A stretch of 32,920 nucleotides of DNA from an uncultured bacterium (GCA_903958395.1 CAJBSZ010000412.1:1-32920); one strand, 5' to 3'; numbered from the stretch's first letter, positions 25,536 to 32,826 are shown. A program made the numbers and translations. Notes: a model not told the origin generated them from the letters alone.

Positions 25536-26108
25536 ATGACACAACAGGAAAACCTTCCACAGCGCCGTAAATTGCCGCATTTGATTCCGTCATGGGTCGG
25601 GCAAGGTGCGCGGCACTTTATTACCATTAATTGCCATGAGAGAGGTGTTGATCGCCTTTGTACTGGCAACGTGGCGACTGAGTTATTGAGCAGCGCTCGG
25701 CATTACGAAGAGATTGGCCATTGGTATTTGTGGTTAATGGTGGTCATGCCAGACCACGCGCATCTCATCGCCACATTCGACTTGGATCATGGACTTGATG
25801 CAACGGTGAAAAGCTGGAAGGGCTATCAGAAAAGAATGCTGCATGTTAAATGGCAGGCGGGTTACTTCGAGCACCGATTACGCAATGACGATGAGTTTGT
25901 CGAGAAGATGCATTATGTTCGTATGAATCCGGTCAGGAAAGAACTTGTGGCTTCGCCTGATGCCTGGCCGCATAGTTTGGTTCGCGCCGATATGGCTCCA
26001 GGATCGGTCTCGATTCAAGGTGGGGAGCCGTTTATTCGCGCGGCTCGGCAGGGACGCCTCGCCCTACCCGGAGAAGAAAAAAGAAAAGTGGAGGTCGCAG
26101 ATGTTTGA
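25536..26108 (+). CDS. REP-associated tyrosine transposase (Y1/HUH family)
   Basis: 190 residues. The Y1_Tnp fold is recognisable: ARHFITINCHERGVDRL, then WYLWLMVVMPDHAHLIATFD with the HUH-type pair H74-A-H76, the nucleophile Tyr97 in KSWKGYQKR, and FEHRLRNDDEFVEKMHYVRM followed by NPVRKELV. All catalytic residues appear present. It would nick and move single-stranded REP DNA. The last 20 or so codons run through a REP copy and into the start of ccdA, so the natural C-terminus may have been altered by the insertion or is simply read-through. Confidence 0.9.
   Translation: MTQQENLPQRRKLPHLIPSWVGQGARHFITINCHERGVDRLCTGNVATELLSSARHYEEIGHWYLWLMVVMPDHAHLIATFDLDHGLDATVKSWKGYQKRMLHVKWQAGYFEHRLRNDDEFVEKMHYVRMNPVRKELVASPDAWPHSLVRADMAPGSVSIQGGEPFIRAARQGRLALPGEEKRKVEVADV
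26041..26068 (-). repeat. REP copy, exact inverse of 25369-25396
   Basis: All 28 bases match the reverse complement of the upstream REP. It is translated as part of the transposase C-terminus (AARQGRLALPG). Perfect identity over 28 bp suggests recent or actively maintained mobility. Confidence 0.85.
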
Positions 26109-26802
26109 ACAATTATTCACTGAATTGTCACATGCCGTCGAAGGTTCTGCGGGGCTGGCTTTGACCGCCGCCTTTGTGTGGGGCGTGCTCAGCATTTTGC
26201 TTAGTCCCTGCCATTTGGCAAGTATCCCGCTGATCGTGGGGTTTATTGACCAGCAGGGCCGGATTACCACTCGCCGGGCGTTCACCATCTCGCTTCTGTT
26301 TGCGGTTGGCATCCTTATCACTATTGGCGTGATCGGGGCCATTACGGCGGCGGCCGGGCGGATGATGGGTGACGTGGGCCGCTGGGGAAACTACGCAGTG
26401 GCTGTCATTTTCTTCGTTGTCGGGCTTTACCTGCTTGATGTCATTCGCCTGCCCATGCCCGGGGCGGCCCAGCCGGGCATGAAGCGCAGGGGCATGTTGG
26501 CAGCACTTATTCTTGGCTTGGTATTCGGGATAGCGCTCGGCCCCTGCACCTTCGCCTTCATGGCCCCGATGCTGGCGGTGTCGTTTAAACTTGCGGCAAC
26601 AAATCTGACCTACGGTATACTGTTGCTTGTGCTCTATGGTGTGGGGCATTGCGCGGTGATAGTATTGGCCGGCACGTTTACCGAGGTGGTTCAGCACTAC
26701 CTGGATTGGAACGAGAAATCCAAAGGGGCAGTGATTTTGAAAAAGGTTTGTGGCATTCTTGTGTTGTTTGGTGGGCTTTACCTGATCTATACAGCGAGGT
26801 AA
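26101..26802 (+). CDS. CcdA/DsbD-like transmembrane thiol-electron carrier
   Basis: 233 residues from ATG 26101, with GGAGG 6 bp upstream. Six hydrophobic segments are visible. The paired membrane cysteines of the family are present: C37 in LSPCHLASIP and C149 in GPCTFAFMAP. CcdA proteins carry electrons from cytoplasmic thioredoxin across the membrane. The likely acceptor here is the anchored thioredoxin encoded at 24885. Its start overlaps the transposase end by 8 bp, a by-product of the insertion. Confidence 0.9.
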   Translation: MFEQLFTELSHAVEGSAGLALTAAFVWGVLSILLSPCHLASIPLIVGFIDQQGRITTRRAFTISLLFAVGILITIGVIGAITAAAGRMMGDVGRWGNYAVAVIFFVVGLYLLDVIRLPMPGAAQPGMKRRGMLAALILGLVFGIALGPCTFAFMAPMLAVSFKLAATNLTYGILLLVLYGVGHCAVIVLAGTFTEVVQHYLDWNEKSKGAVILKKVCGILVLFGGLYLIYTAR

Positions 26803-26804
26803 CG

Positions 26805-27482
26805 ATGATTAAGGCAACGCCGCATCCCAATTATCCTGCCGAGGCGGGTCGATATGTCCGGGGCAATGATGCCTCTCCGGTGGCCTTGGCCATTGTCCTC
26901 AACACGGATGAGGATAAGATCCCGCCCGATCTGGAGAGACTTGTACGAGTAGGAGCGGAAAACGGGGCGGCCTTGGCTGGCACCGTGCAGACCCCCAATA
27001 TTGGCTTCGAGAAGATTATCTGCAACATCGTTGGTAATCCGAACATCCGGTACCTCGTCCTGGGCGGGCCGGAATCCCCCGGACATCATACCGGGTCCTC
27101 ACTCAAGGCGCTCTTCGCAAATGGGGTGGATGACCGGAAGCGTATCGTGGGGACTGATGCCGCACATGCGGTGCTCCACAACATTCCGGCGGAGTTCATT
27201 CTACGGGTTCTGCAACAGGTGACGCTTATCGATATGCAGTTCGAGCCGGAGCAAGCGATCCGGGACGCGGTTCGTGCCTGTTATCAGGAAGAGCCGGTTC
27301 CGTTCAGGGGTTACTCACTTTGGGATCCAGGTCCGTTCTCCGAACCGCCGTTGGACGGGCGGATTACCTGGCGTGTGACTCAGCCTTGGTCGGAGCCGGA
27401 TAATGACGCGGAACGTGCGGCACTTGACCGGGCAAAAGCGCTTATGGAAAAGCTGAAAGCCAGGAAAGTTAGCAAGCTATGA
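26805..27482 (+). CDS. MtrA-like protein (tetrahydromethanopterin S-methyltransferase subunit A family)
   Basis: 225 residues, ATG 26805, 2 bp after the ccdA stop. The MtrA family core is clear: VALAIVLNT near the start, TPNIGFEKIICNIVGNPNIR, then YLVLGGPESPGHHTGSSLKA (H94/H95) and VDDRKRIVGTDAAHAVLHNI followed by VLQQVTLIDMQ. In methanogens MtrA is the corrinoid-carrying subunit of a methyl transfer complex; the corrinoid-ligand His lies in this part of the protein. There is no membrane anchor and no other Mtr subunit. In an arsenic-methylation operon, a role in methyl or corrinoid chemistry is tempting but unproven. Confidence 0.75.
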   Translation: MIKATPHPNYPAEAGRYVRGNDASPVALAIVLNTDEDKIPPDLERLVRVGAENGAALAGTVQTPNIGFEKIICNIVGNPNIRYLVLGGPESPGHHTGSSLKALFANGVDDRKRIVGTDAAHAVLHNIPAEFILRVLQQVTLIDMQFEPEQAIRDAVRACYQEEPVPFRGYSLWDPGPFSEPPLDGRITWRVTQPWSEPDNDAERAALDRAKALMEKLKARKVSKL

Positions 27483-27655
27483 TTATGATTAATCTCACGG
27501 AGGAAGATGTGGTGCGACTGACGGCGATTCAGATGGATCACGATGCACAGGAAGCCTTGGCGTTTATCCGGGAACGCATTCTGCCGGAAATTCTACACCA
27601 GAAGGGGGCCCGTATAAAAGGCCCCCTTGACGGAGGAACGGGGAGTTTGCGGTAA
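27479..27655 (+). CDS. 58-residue micro-ORF between the MtrA-like gene and arsM
   Basis: ATG 27479 overlaps the MtrA-like stop (ATGA); an in-frame ATG lies at 27485. The product is acidic-helical (MINLTEEDVVRLTAIQMDHD, then AQEALAFIRERILPEIL) and ends in a Gly-rich tail. Its 3' part contains a 9-bp hairpin, and its stop is 17 bp before arsM. I do not recognise a family. The coupling and helical first 45 residues support a real gene. Confidence 0.6.
   Translation: MIMINLTEEDVVRLTAIQMDHDAQEALAFIRERILPEILHQKGARIKGPLDGGTGSLR
27602..27628 (+). terminator. Strong hairpin upstream of arsM (attenuator or processing site)
   Basis: AAGGGGGCC (27602-27610) and GGCCCCCTT (27620-27628) form a perfect 9-bp stem with loop CGTATAAAA. 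No T-run follows (GACGG), so it is not a classical intrinsic terminator. It sits inside the micro-ORF, 45 bp before arsM, where it could tune arsM expression by attenuation, RNA stability or ribosome passage. Confidence 0.5.
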
Positions 27656-27672
27656 GGATTGGAGGAAACATT

Positions 27673-28524
27673 ATGACAGATAAAAAACACAAAGTTAGAG
27701 AGTCGGTGCGAAAGGGATATGCAGCTATAGCCAAGGGCAGGGGATCATGTTGTGGCCCGTCCTCGACTTGCTGCGGGACAAAGGCGTCTCATGAAGTCGC
27801 CAAGAGCGTCGGTTACTCGGATGCCGACCTGGCAACCCTTCCAGAGGGTGCCAACATGGGACTTTCGTGCGGGAACCCAGGGGCAATCGCTGCGCTTAAA
27901 CCGGGCGAGGTAGTGCTGGATCTCGGCAGCGGAGGAGGCTTTGACGTATTTCTTGTGGCGCAACAAGTGGGGGCCAAAGGGCGGGCGATTGGTGTAGACA
28001 TGACCCCGGAAATGCTCGGGAAAGCCCGCTCAAATGCCGAGTTGTTTAAAAAACAGACGAAGTTGGGCAACGTTGAGTTCCGGCTGGGCGAGATCGAGCA
28101 CCTGCCTGTGGCAGATGCCAGCGTGGATGTGGTTATTTCAAACTGCGTAATCAACCTCTCCCCCGACAAGCCTCAAGTTTGGCGTGAAATATCCCGTATT
28201 CTCAAGCCCGGCGGACGGGTGGCGGTTTCAGATTTGGCTTTGCTCAAGCGGCTTCCAAGGAAGATTCTGGTGTCCATTGAGGCCTTGGTGGGTTGTGTTG
28301 CTGGTGCAGTACTGGTGGATGAGACCCGGGCCATGGCGAAAGCGGCTGGCCTGGCGGCGATCACGTTAACACCGAAGCCTGGGTATGTGGATAATATGGT
28401 GGATTGGAACGATCCGCTTTATCGGGGCATCCTCAAACGCCTTCCAAAAGGAGCGAAACTGAGCCATTATGTTGCGAGCATCAATGTCGAGGCACGCAAA
28501 CCAGTCAGGGGTAAGAAACGATGA
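27673..28524 (+). CDS. arsM: Arsenite S-adenosylmethionine methyltransferase
   Basis: 283 residues, ATG 27673 with GGAGG upstream. The N-terminus has the usual Cys-rich SCCGPSSTCCG. The class I methyltransferase core has VLDLGSGGGFDVFLVAQQVG (SAM-binding) and VDMTPEML. Three conserved arsenic-binding cysteines are present: C66 (GLSCGNP), C158 (ISNCVINLSPD) and C208 (GCVAGA). It methylates As(III) to methyl- and dimethylarsenicals using thiols. As last gene of the operon it pairs with the ArsP-type permease. No arsC, arsB or acr3 is present in this cluster. Confidence 0.95.
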   Translation: MTDKKHKVRESVRKGYAAIAKGRGSCCGPSSTCCGTKASHEVAKSVGYSDADLATLPEGANMGLSCGNPGAIAALKPGEVVLDLGSGGGFDVFLVAQQVGAKGRAIGVDMTPEMLGKARSNAELFKKQTKLGNVEFRLGEIEHLPVADASVDVVISNCVINLSPDKPQVWREISRILKPGGRVAVSDLALLKRLPRKILVSIEALVGCVAGAVLVDETRAMAKAAGLAAITLTPKPGYVDNMVDWNDPLYRGILKRLPKGAKLSHYVASINVEARKPVRGKKR

Positions 28525-28573
28525 ATGCAAATAGCCGCGAGTAAGGAGCAAGGTAATGGAATTGAAGAAATCA

Positions 28574-28774
28574 TTAATTCATGAGGATCCTCGTGTGCCA
28601 TCGGCGGCAGAGCGTACATGCGGATATAACAAGGCCCGTGATGATACCAAAAATTGTGCTGATCCACGGATTCGAGGTGATAGGGCAGGTTCCTGTTGAA
28701 CATCCCATAAACCGATAAAGCCCATATCCCAAAACACCACCGATCACGGCCCCCATGATTAGTTTGACGATCAT
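28574..28774 (-). CDS. DUF6132-like small membrane protein
   Basis: 66 residues on the minus strand. Two hydrophobic helices (VKLIMGAVIGGVLGYGLY and STIFGIITGLVISA) flank GCSTGTCPITSNPW with C25 and C30, the signature I associate with DUF6132. The final dozen residues (CRRWHTRILMN) are atypical and may reflect a disrupted 3' end. It converges with arsM. Paired cysteines in a tiny membrane protein suggest redox or thiol chemistry related to the neighbouring cluster. Its start overlaps the stop of the upstream micro-ORF. Confidence 0.75.
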   Translation of the reverse strand: MIVKLIMGAVIGGVLGYGLYRFMGCSTGTCPITSNPWISTIFGIITGLVISACTLCRRWHTRILMN

Positions 28775-28875
28775 ACCATCTCCTTCCCGCTGAATCCCTG
28801 TACGCCATGCTGGTGCAGAACCTTATGCACATCCTCACGTCTGTTATCTGGACAAATAAGTATCAACATTTTCAT
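28771..28875 (-). CDS. 34-residue ORF upstream of the DUF6132 gene, possibly truncated
   Basis: It reads MKMLILICPDNRREDVHKVL, then HQHGVQGFSGKEMV, and stops with TGA overlapping the DUF6132 ATG. The start resembles the first strand and helix of P-II-like or DUF3240-type ferredoxin-fold proteins (MKM-hydrophobic, then an R/K-E-D-V helix and HGVxGF), which are about 100 residues, so this may be a shortened relic. Coupling to the next gene suggests it is still translated. Confidence 0.5.
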   Translation of the reverse strand: MKMLILICPDNRREDVHKVLHQHGVQGFSGKEMV

Positions 28876-28916
28876 GGGTAACTCTTTCTGTCGCAATTAC
28901 TTCTGAATTGAATAAT

Positions 28917-28949
28917 CAATATATCTGAATATAAATATATTGCAATAAT
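28917..28949. promoter_or_regulatory. AT-rich inverted repeat, possible ArsR-type operator
   Basis: CAATATAT (28917-28924) and ATATATTG (28935-28942) are perfect inverted arms around 10 bp, 42 bp upstream of the minus-strand DUF6132 pair. The adjoining minus-strand motif ATTATTGCAATAT (28937-28949) nearly matches ATTATTGCATAT at 23209-23220 in the arsR promoter. A common regulator for both transcripts is a reasonable inference. Confidence 0.5.
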
Positions 28950-29051
28950 CTATTTCACACTATTTCATGCTGACACTTGTTCTTCTCTCACCAGAACAGG
29001 CAACGCCAAACACTTCCCTAAATCCGTTGTCCGAGATGCCCTGATTCTTTC

Positions 29052-29073
29052 TCCGGCCGTTTTTCTGGCCGGA
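29052..29073 (-). terminator. Hairpin downstream of the second LacI-type gene
   Basis: TCCGGCC and GGCCGGA form a perfect 7-bp stem with an 8-base loop, about 58 bp past the stop of the minus-strand gene. The flanks are A/T-moderate but lack a true T-run on the minus strand, so termination efficiency is uncertain. Confidence 0.45.
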
Positions 29074-29109
29074 TTGAATCTGGGTTCAGGACTCGCAGCG
29101 TGATTTGTT

Positions 29110-29129
29110 GCGCAACCTGTTTAGCATTG
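29110..29129. repeat. 20-bp direct repeat, copy downstream of the LacI-type gene
   Basis: GCGCAACCTGTTTAGCATTG, identical in sequence and orientation to 30025-30044. It starts inside a perfect palindrome GTTGCGCAAC (29107-29116) with a central CpG, as in LacI-family operators, and ends 1 bp before the stop codon of the gene. Confidence 0.85.
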
Positions 29130-29130
29130 A

Positions 29131-30024
29131 TTACTTCTGTGTATCGTCGATAGAGGTGATGGGCGATGCAGGTTCTGTTTCAGGCGCTTCTGGAATGGTC
29201 TCTTGAGTTGGGAGTATTGTGTGTGGCGGTTCGATGACGACCGGTTCTGGCTCCAGTGTCATAGCTGGCGGCGTGGTTTCGGGCACAACTACGGGCGGTG
29301 GCGGTATTAAAGGTGGTGAGGTCGGAGGCGGTGTCGCGATGACCGGTTTCGTGATGATTCCTGGTTGCGGCTGTTGTGCATGCGTGGTTGGTGTGATGGG
29401 TGTAATCGACTCTGCTACTACTGGCGAAGGGGTCTCTGTTACCGGTGTTGCCACAGGATTGCTCTGTGCGTCCTGCTCCACGCACTCACCATTCAATACA
29501 TTTACCACGGCCTTGGCTGCACCAGCCCATAACACGATGACTGGGCGTGTTCCTGCCACCGTTTTCAAAACAGTGGGATAGAGGGTGGGACAGCAAAGGA
29601 GTCCTGCGACCCCAGCGGTCAGCAACTCGGCAACGCGCGCTTGGCCGGCTTCAGGATCGTCGGGAACCGTAATAACGATCAACCGGTACCCCGCTCTCGT
29701 GAGAACAGGATCGAGACTGGGAATCAAGGCTAGGGCGTCAGTCGGGCTGGTCGTTGAGAGCACGAGGCAAATGAAGTTGGCCAGTTTCCTGGAAGCTTCT
29801 TGATTAGGAAGATTCGGCCCAAGGCCGGTGCCCCTGCCGAGAGAAATATTCTGGGCGAGCAGGTTTGTCTGGTAACCTAGCTGCTGTGCCACGGCAAGCA
29901 CGCGCGCCTGGGTGGTCGGGCAAATCCGGGTGCTATTTCCCTTCCCATTGATGACCCGTGATACGGTAGATTTCGAGACACAAGCGGCCGCTGCGACATC
30001 CTTTATACTTACTGAAGTGCTCAT
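29131..30024 (-). CDS. Second LacI-type HTH protein with half sensor and Pro-rich tail
   Basis: 297 residues from the ATG at 30022-30024 (reverse strand). The upstream ATG at 30042 lies in the conserved operator, and AGG precedes the chosen start. Residues 6-27 are a LacI HTH (SIKDVAAAACVSKSTVSRVI). Residues about 81-180 parallel the single sensor lobe of the protein at 1228-2910, sharing YRLIVITVPDDPE, GLLCCPTLYP and [12 protein letters not shown] Pro-rich tail of about 105 residues follows, much shorter than the paralogue's and without its tandem units. It is divergent from hsdM (123 bp between starts) and likely represses itself and possibly hsdM from the shared intergenic region. It is an intact paralogue, not a fragment. 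Confidence 0.8.
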   Translation of the reverse strand: MSTSVSIKDVAAAACVSKSTVSRVINGKGNSTRICPTTQARVLAVAQQLGYQTNLLAQNISLGRGTGLGPNLPNQEASRKLANFICLVLSTTSPTDALALIPSLDPVLTRAGYRLIVITVPDDPEAGQARVAELLTAGVAGLLCCPTLYPTVLKTVAGTRPVIVLWAGAAKAVVNVLNGECVEQDAQSNPVATPVTETPSPVVAESITPITPTTHAQQPQPGIITKPVIATPPPTSPPLIPPPPVVVPETTPPAMTLEPEPVVIEPPHTILPTQETIPEAPETEPASPITSIDDTQK

Positions 30025-30044
30025 GCGCAACCTGTTTAGCATTG
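30025..30044. repeat. 20-bp direct repeat, promoter-side copy
   Basis: Identical to 29110-29129 and 915 bp away. Read on the minus strand it is CAATGCTAAACAGGTTGCGC, directly before the start codon. The corresponding segment of the first paralogue (1208-1227) differs at only a few positions, so this is a conserved leader/operator element that is also duplicated behind this gene. Confidence 0.85.
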
Positions 30045-30147
30045 GTCATTTCGTAATGCAAGTCTGTTGAAAAAGAAGAGTCGCTTTTCTATGCGCGCAT
30101 AACTATCTTTCAACTCTTAGGTGGTTACAAAATGAGGCGATTGAAAT
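30045..30147. promoter_or_regulatory. Divergent promoter region with 12-bp palindrome
   Basis: TATGCGCGCATA (30090-30101) is a perfect palindrome. GTTGAAA (30066-30072) and TTTCAAC (30108-30114) form outer inverted arms. On the plus strand TTGAAA (30067-30072), 17 bp and TATGCG (30090-30095) could be an hsdM promoter whose -10 overlaps the palindrome. This is a plausible site for control of the methylase gene. Confidence 0.5.
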
Positions 30148-32826
30148 ATGGCTAGATTGTCACTGGCAAAACTCGAACGGCATCTCTATGGGGCGGCGGA
30201 TATCTTGCGCAGCGCGGGCATGGATGCCGCTGTCTACAAAGACTACATATTCGGCCTCCTCTTCCTGAAACGTTGTTCAGACGTATTTACAGCCGAGCGT
30301 GAAGGGATTGTGCACCAAAAGGTCAAGGAGGGCCTAGCCCGGGAAGCGGTGGAAAAGAAATACGGCGAGAACCCGGACTACTATGATGGTTTCTTTGTTC
30401 CAGAACACTCTCGCTGGGCGTACCTTCAGGAGCGCCTGAATGATTCTACAATCACCTATGGCAGTCTTCTTGACAAAGCGTTGGCTGGCCTGAGTGAGAC
30501 AAACGACTCTCTGCAGCATGTTCTTGATCACATTATGTTCATGAAAATGCAGGGCAACAAGCGTGTCGTCTCGGACGAGGCCTGTAAGGATCTTGTGCGG
30601 CATTTCAATAAGTACCCGCTTCGCAACCAGGATTTCCAGTTTTCAGACCTCCTGGGATCAGCCTACGAGTTCCTGATCAACATGTTTGCGGAATCCGCCG
30701 GAAAAAAGGGAGGCGACTTCTACACCCCGCGCGATGTAATCAGGCTTATGGTGCGACTGCTCGCGCCCCGACCGGGGATGAGCGTCTACGATCCCACCTG
30801 CGGGTCGGGCGGAATGCTGATCATCACCCGTGAGCATATTGAGCAATCCGGCGGTGACCCCACAAACCTCCGTCTTTGCGGCCAGGTGAATGATGCTTCC
30901 GCCTGGTCCATCTGTAAAATCAATATGCTGCTTCACGATATCCAGGGCGCCGACATTCAGCTTCAGGATACCCTGTTGCATCCGATGCACCGGGAGGGTG
31001 GGGAGTTGGAACGGTTTGACCGGGTGATTGCCAATCCGCCATTCAGTCAGAATTACACCAAGAACGACATGGAGTTCCCGGAACGGTTCCAATGGGGGTG
31101 GTGTCCCACCAGCGGCAAAAAGGGCGATCTGATGTTTGCCCAACACATGCTGGCGGTGTGCAAACCGCGAGGCATGGTGGCCACCGTCATGCCCCACGGG
31201 GTGCTCTTCCGAGGCGGCGAGGAGAGGGAGATTCGCCGGAAATTCCTGCAACAGGATTTGATCGAGGCCGTCATTGGCCTGCCGCAGAACCTCTTCTATG
31301 GCGCCAGCATTCCCGCCTGTGTCATTGTCATGCGCCCGAATCTGACGGGGAAGGACACGAACCCGAACAAGCCGGAGAGTCGCCGGGGCCGGGTGTTGTT
31401 CATCAATGCCGATGCTGAATATCTCGAAGGGCGCGCCCAGAACTATCTGCGCCCGGAACATATCGAGAAAATGGCCTCAACCTTCGAGCGCTATGCCGAG
31501 GTGCCGGGTTACTCCAGAGTGGTATCTCTTGAGGAAATCAGTTCTGAAGCGAACGATTTCAATTTGAACATTCGTCGCTATGTGGACAATTCCCCGCCGC
31601 CGGAGGCGCACGATGTTCGCGCACACCTGATGGGCGGAATTCCTGTTTCTGAAATCAAGGGACAGCAACAGCTTTACACGTCCTTGAATTTTTCGCCCTC
31701 CGCCATCTTTTCCGCATCCGCCGGGGACATCCGATATAAGGCTTTCGCATCAGCCGTGACTGACCGTGCCGCGATGGCGACCCTCATCGAGGGCGATAAA
31801 GGGATACAGGCAAGGTTGCAGGAAACGCGGGACGCGCTCGCCGTCTGGTGGGCCAAACATTCCGGAAGCCTGGCCAACATGCCCAAGCGCCGGAATTTAA
31901 ATGCGGTCCGCTCGGAATGCCTGGTGAGCTTCAATGAGGCGATGCTGCCGCTTGGGGTGCTCGATGGGTTCGCCCTTTCCGGGATTGTGGCCACCTGGTG
32001 GACAGATACCCTGCCGGACTTCAAGACCCTGACCGAAAACGGGTTTAAGGGTGTCGTGGAGGGGTGGGTTGACGCCATTGCCGACGCAGTTCAGGATGAC
32101 GATAATACTGGCCCTGCATTTGATCCCTTTACGCATAAGCTGGTGAAGCGGGTGATGGGAGTCTACCTCCAGCAGATCGACCGAACCAAGGCCGATATCG
32201 CCCGCCTCAAAGGCGAGAAGGAGGCCTTTGAACAGAGTAATGCACCTGATGATTTGGATGAAGAAGAACTCGCCTCCTGGAACTATGCCAAGGATCTTGA
32301 GCGTCAGCTCAAGGAACTCAAGGCGGATAACAGAGATGCCTTGAAGGAATTGGCCCGACTCGAAAAACTTGTGGGCAAGAAAAGCGGTGATCAAAAAGCC
32401 GCAGAAAAGGCCCGGGTCGCGCTGAAGCCATATTTTGAGGGTGTGGCCGCACTTGAGACTGAGATTGCCCCATACGATAAAATCAAGACCGATCTGGCGG
32501 CTATCCGTGCGATTTACCGTGAACTCATGGATCGTTTCGTCGCCGAATTGAGGGCGCATTGCAACGCCATGATTGAACCAGAGCGGCAGGAACTGGTCCT
32601 TGAACTCTTTGCCTTGGATCTGCAAGCAGGATTGGAGGCCGCCTTCATCGCAAAGCGGCAGCGTCTGGTCAAATTCCTGGAGAACCTGTGGGACAAATAC
32701 CGGGTGCCGCTTGAGGTATTGAAGCAGGAGCGTACTGCGGTTTCAGAGAAGTTGGACACCCTGTTGGCTGGTTTGGGATATACCAGCAGTTGCCCGGCTA
32801 AAAGAGGCAAGCATGAGTGCGGATAA
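30148..32826 (+). CDS. hsdM: Type I DNA N6-adenine methylase HsdM with long C-terminal extension
   Basis: 892 residues. The N-terminal helical HsdM_N region (about 8-150) is followed by the methylase: ELLG-type entry FYTPRDVIRLMVRLLAP, motif I DPTCGSGG (215-222) and motif IV NPPF (296-299). HsdM of EcoKI type is about 520 residues. Here about 370 more follow, rich in Lys/Glu, with a probable coiled coil near 670-770 (IARLKGEKEAFEQ, then LERQLKELKADNRDALKELA) typical of the longer HsdM subfamily. It methylates adenine in targets chosen by HsdS. No hsdS or hsdR follows within the window; the next gene is cut off. It differs in type from the HsdM fragment at 4119-4536. A GAGG site lies 11 bp before the ATG. 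Confidence 0.93.
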   Translation: MARLSLAKLERHLYGAADILRSAGMDAAVYKDYIFGLLFLKRCSDVFTAEREGIVHQKVKEGLAREAVEKKYGENPDYYDGFFVPEHSRWAYLQERLNDSTITYGSLLDKALAGLSETNDSLQHVLDHIMFMKMQGNKRVVSDEACKDLVRHFNKYPLRNQDFQFSDLLGSAYEFLINMFAESAGKKGGDFYTPRDVIRLMVRLLAPRPGMSVYDPTCGSGGMLIITREHIEQSGGDPTNLRLCGQVNDASAWSICKINMLLHDIQGADIQLQDTLLHPMHREGGELERFDRVIANPPFSQNYTKNDMEFPERFQWGWCPTSGKKGDLMFAQHMLAVCKPRGMVATVMPHGVLFRGGEEREIRRKFLQQDLIEAVIGLPQNLFYGASIPACVIVMRPNLTGKDTNPNKPESRRGRVLFINADAEYLEGRAQNYLRPEHIEKMASTFERYAEVPGYSRVVSLEEISSEANDFNLNIRRYVDNSPPPEAHDVRAHLMGGIPVSEIKGQQQLYTSLNFSPSAIFSASAGDIRYKAFASAVTDRAAMATLIEGDKGIQARLQETRDALAVWWAKHSGSLANMPKRRNLNAVRSECLVSFNEAMLPLGVLDGFALSGIVATWWTDTLPDFKTLTENGFKGVVEGWVDAIADAVQDDDNTGPAFDPFTHKLVKRVMGVYLQQIDRTKADIARLKGEKEAFEQSNAPDDLDEEELASWNYAKDLERQLKELKADNRDALKELARLEKLVGKKSGDQKAAEKARVALKPYFEGVAALETEIAPYDKIKTDLAAIRAIYRELMDRFVAELRAHCNAMIEPERQELVLELFALDLQAGLEAAFIAKRQRLVKFLENLWDKYRVPLEVLKQERTAVSEKLDTLLAGLGYTSSCPAKRGKHECG

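Larger units (their letters stand above)
25369..26068. mobile_element. REP element unit carrying its own tyrosine transposase
   Basis: A 28-bp sequence at 25369-25396 (starting GGTAGGGCGAGGCGTCC) is found as an exact reverse complement at 26041-26068. A diverged inverted copy at 25472-25499 (ending GGCTTCGCCCTACC) pairs with the first to give a BIME-like arrangement. The RAYT gene lies between. The unit interrupts the arsenic operon between the thioredoxin and ccdA genes. Confidence 0.85.

Noticed and set aside
28556-28699. 47-codon plus-strand ORF after arsM starting MELKKSLIHEDPR
   Set aside because: It has a fair ribosome site, but most of it runs antisense through the DUF6132 gene; at best the first codons of a lost gene.
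29219-29581. Gly-rich plus-strand ORF opposite the second Pro-rich tail
   Set aside because: Antisense shadow of the LacI-type gene.
30658-31461. 267-codon minus-strand ORF over hsdM
   Set aside because: Antisense shadow of the methylase core.
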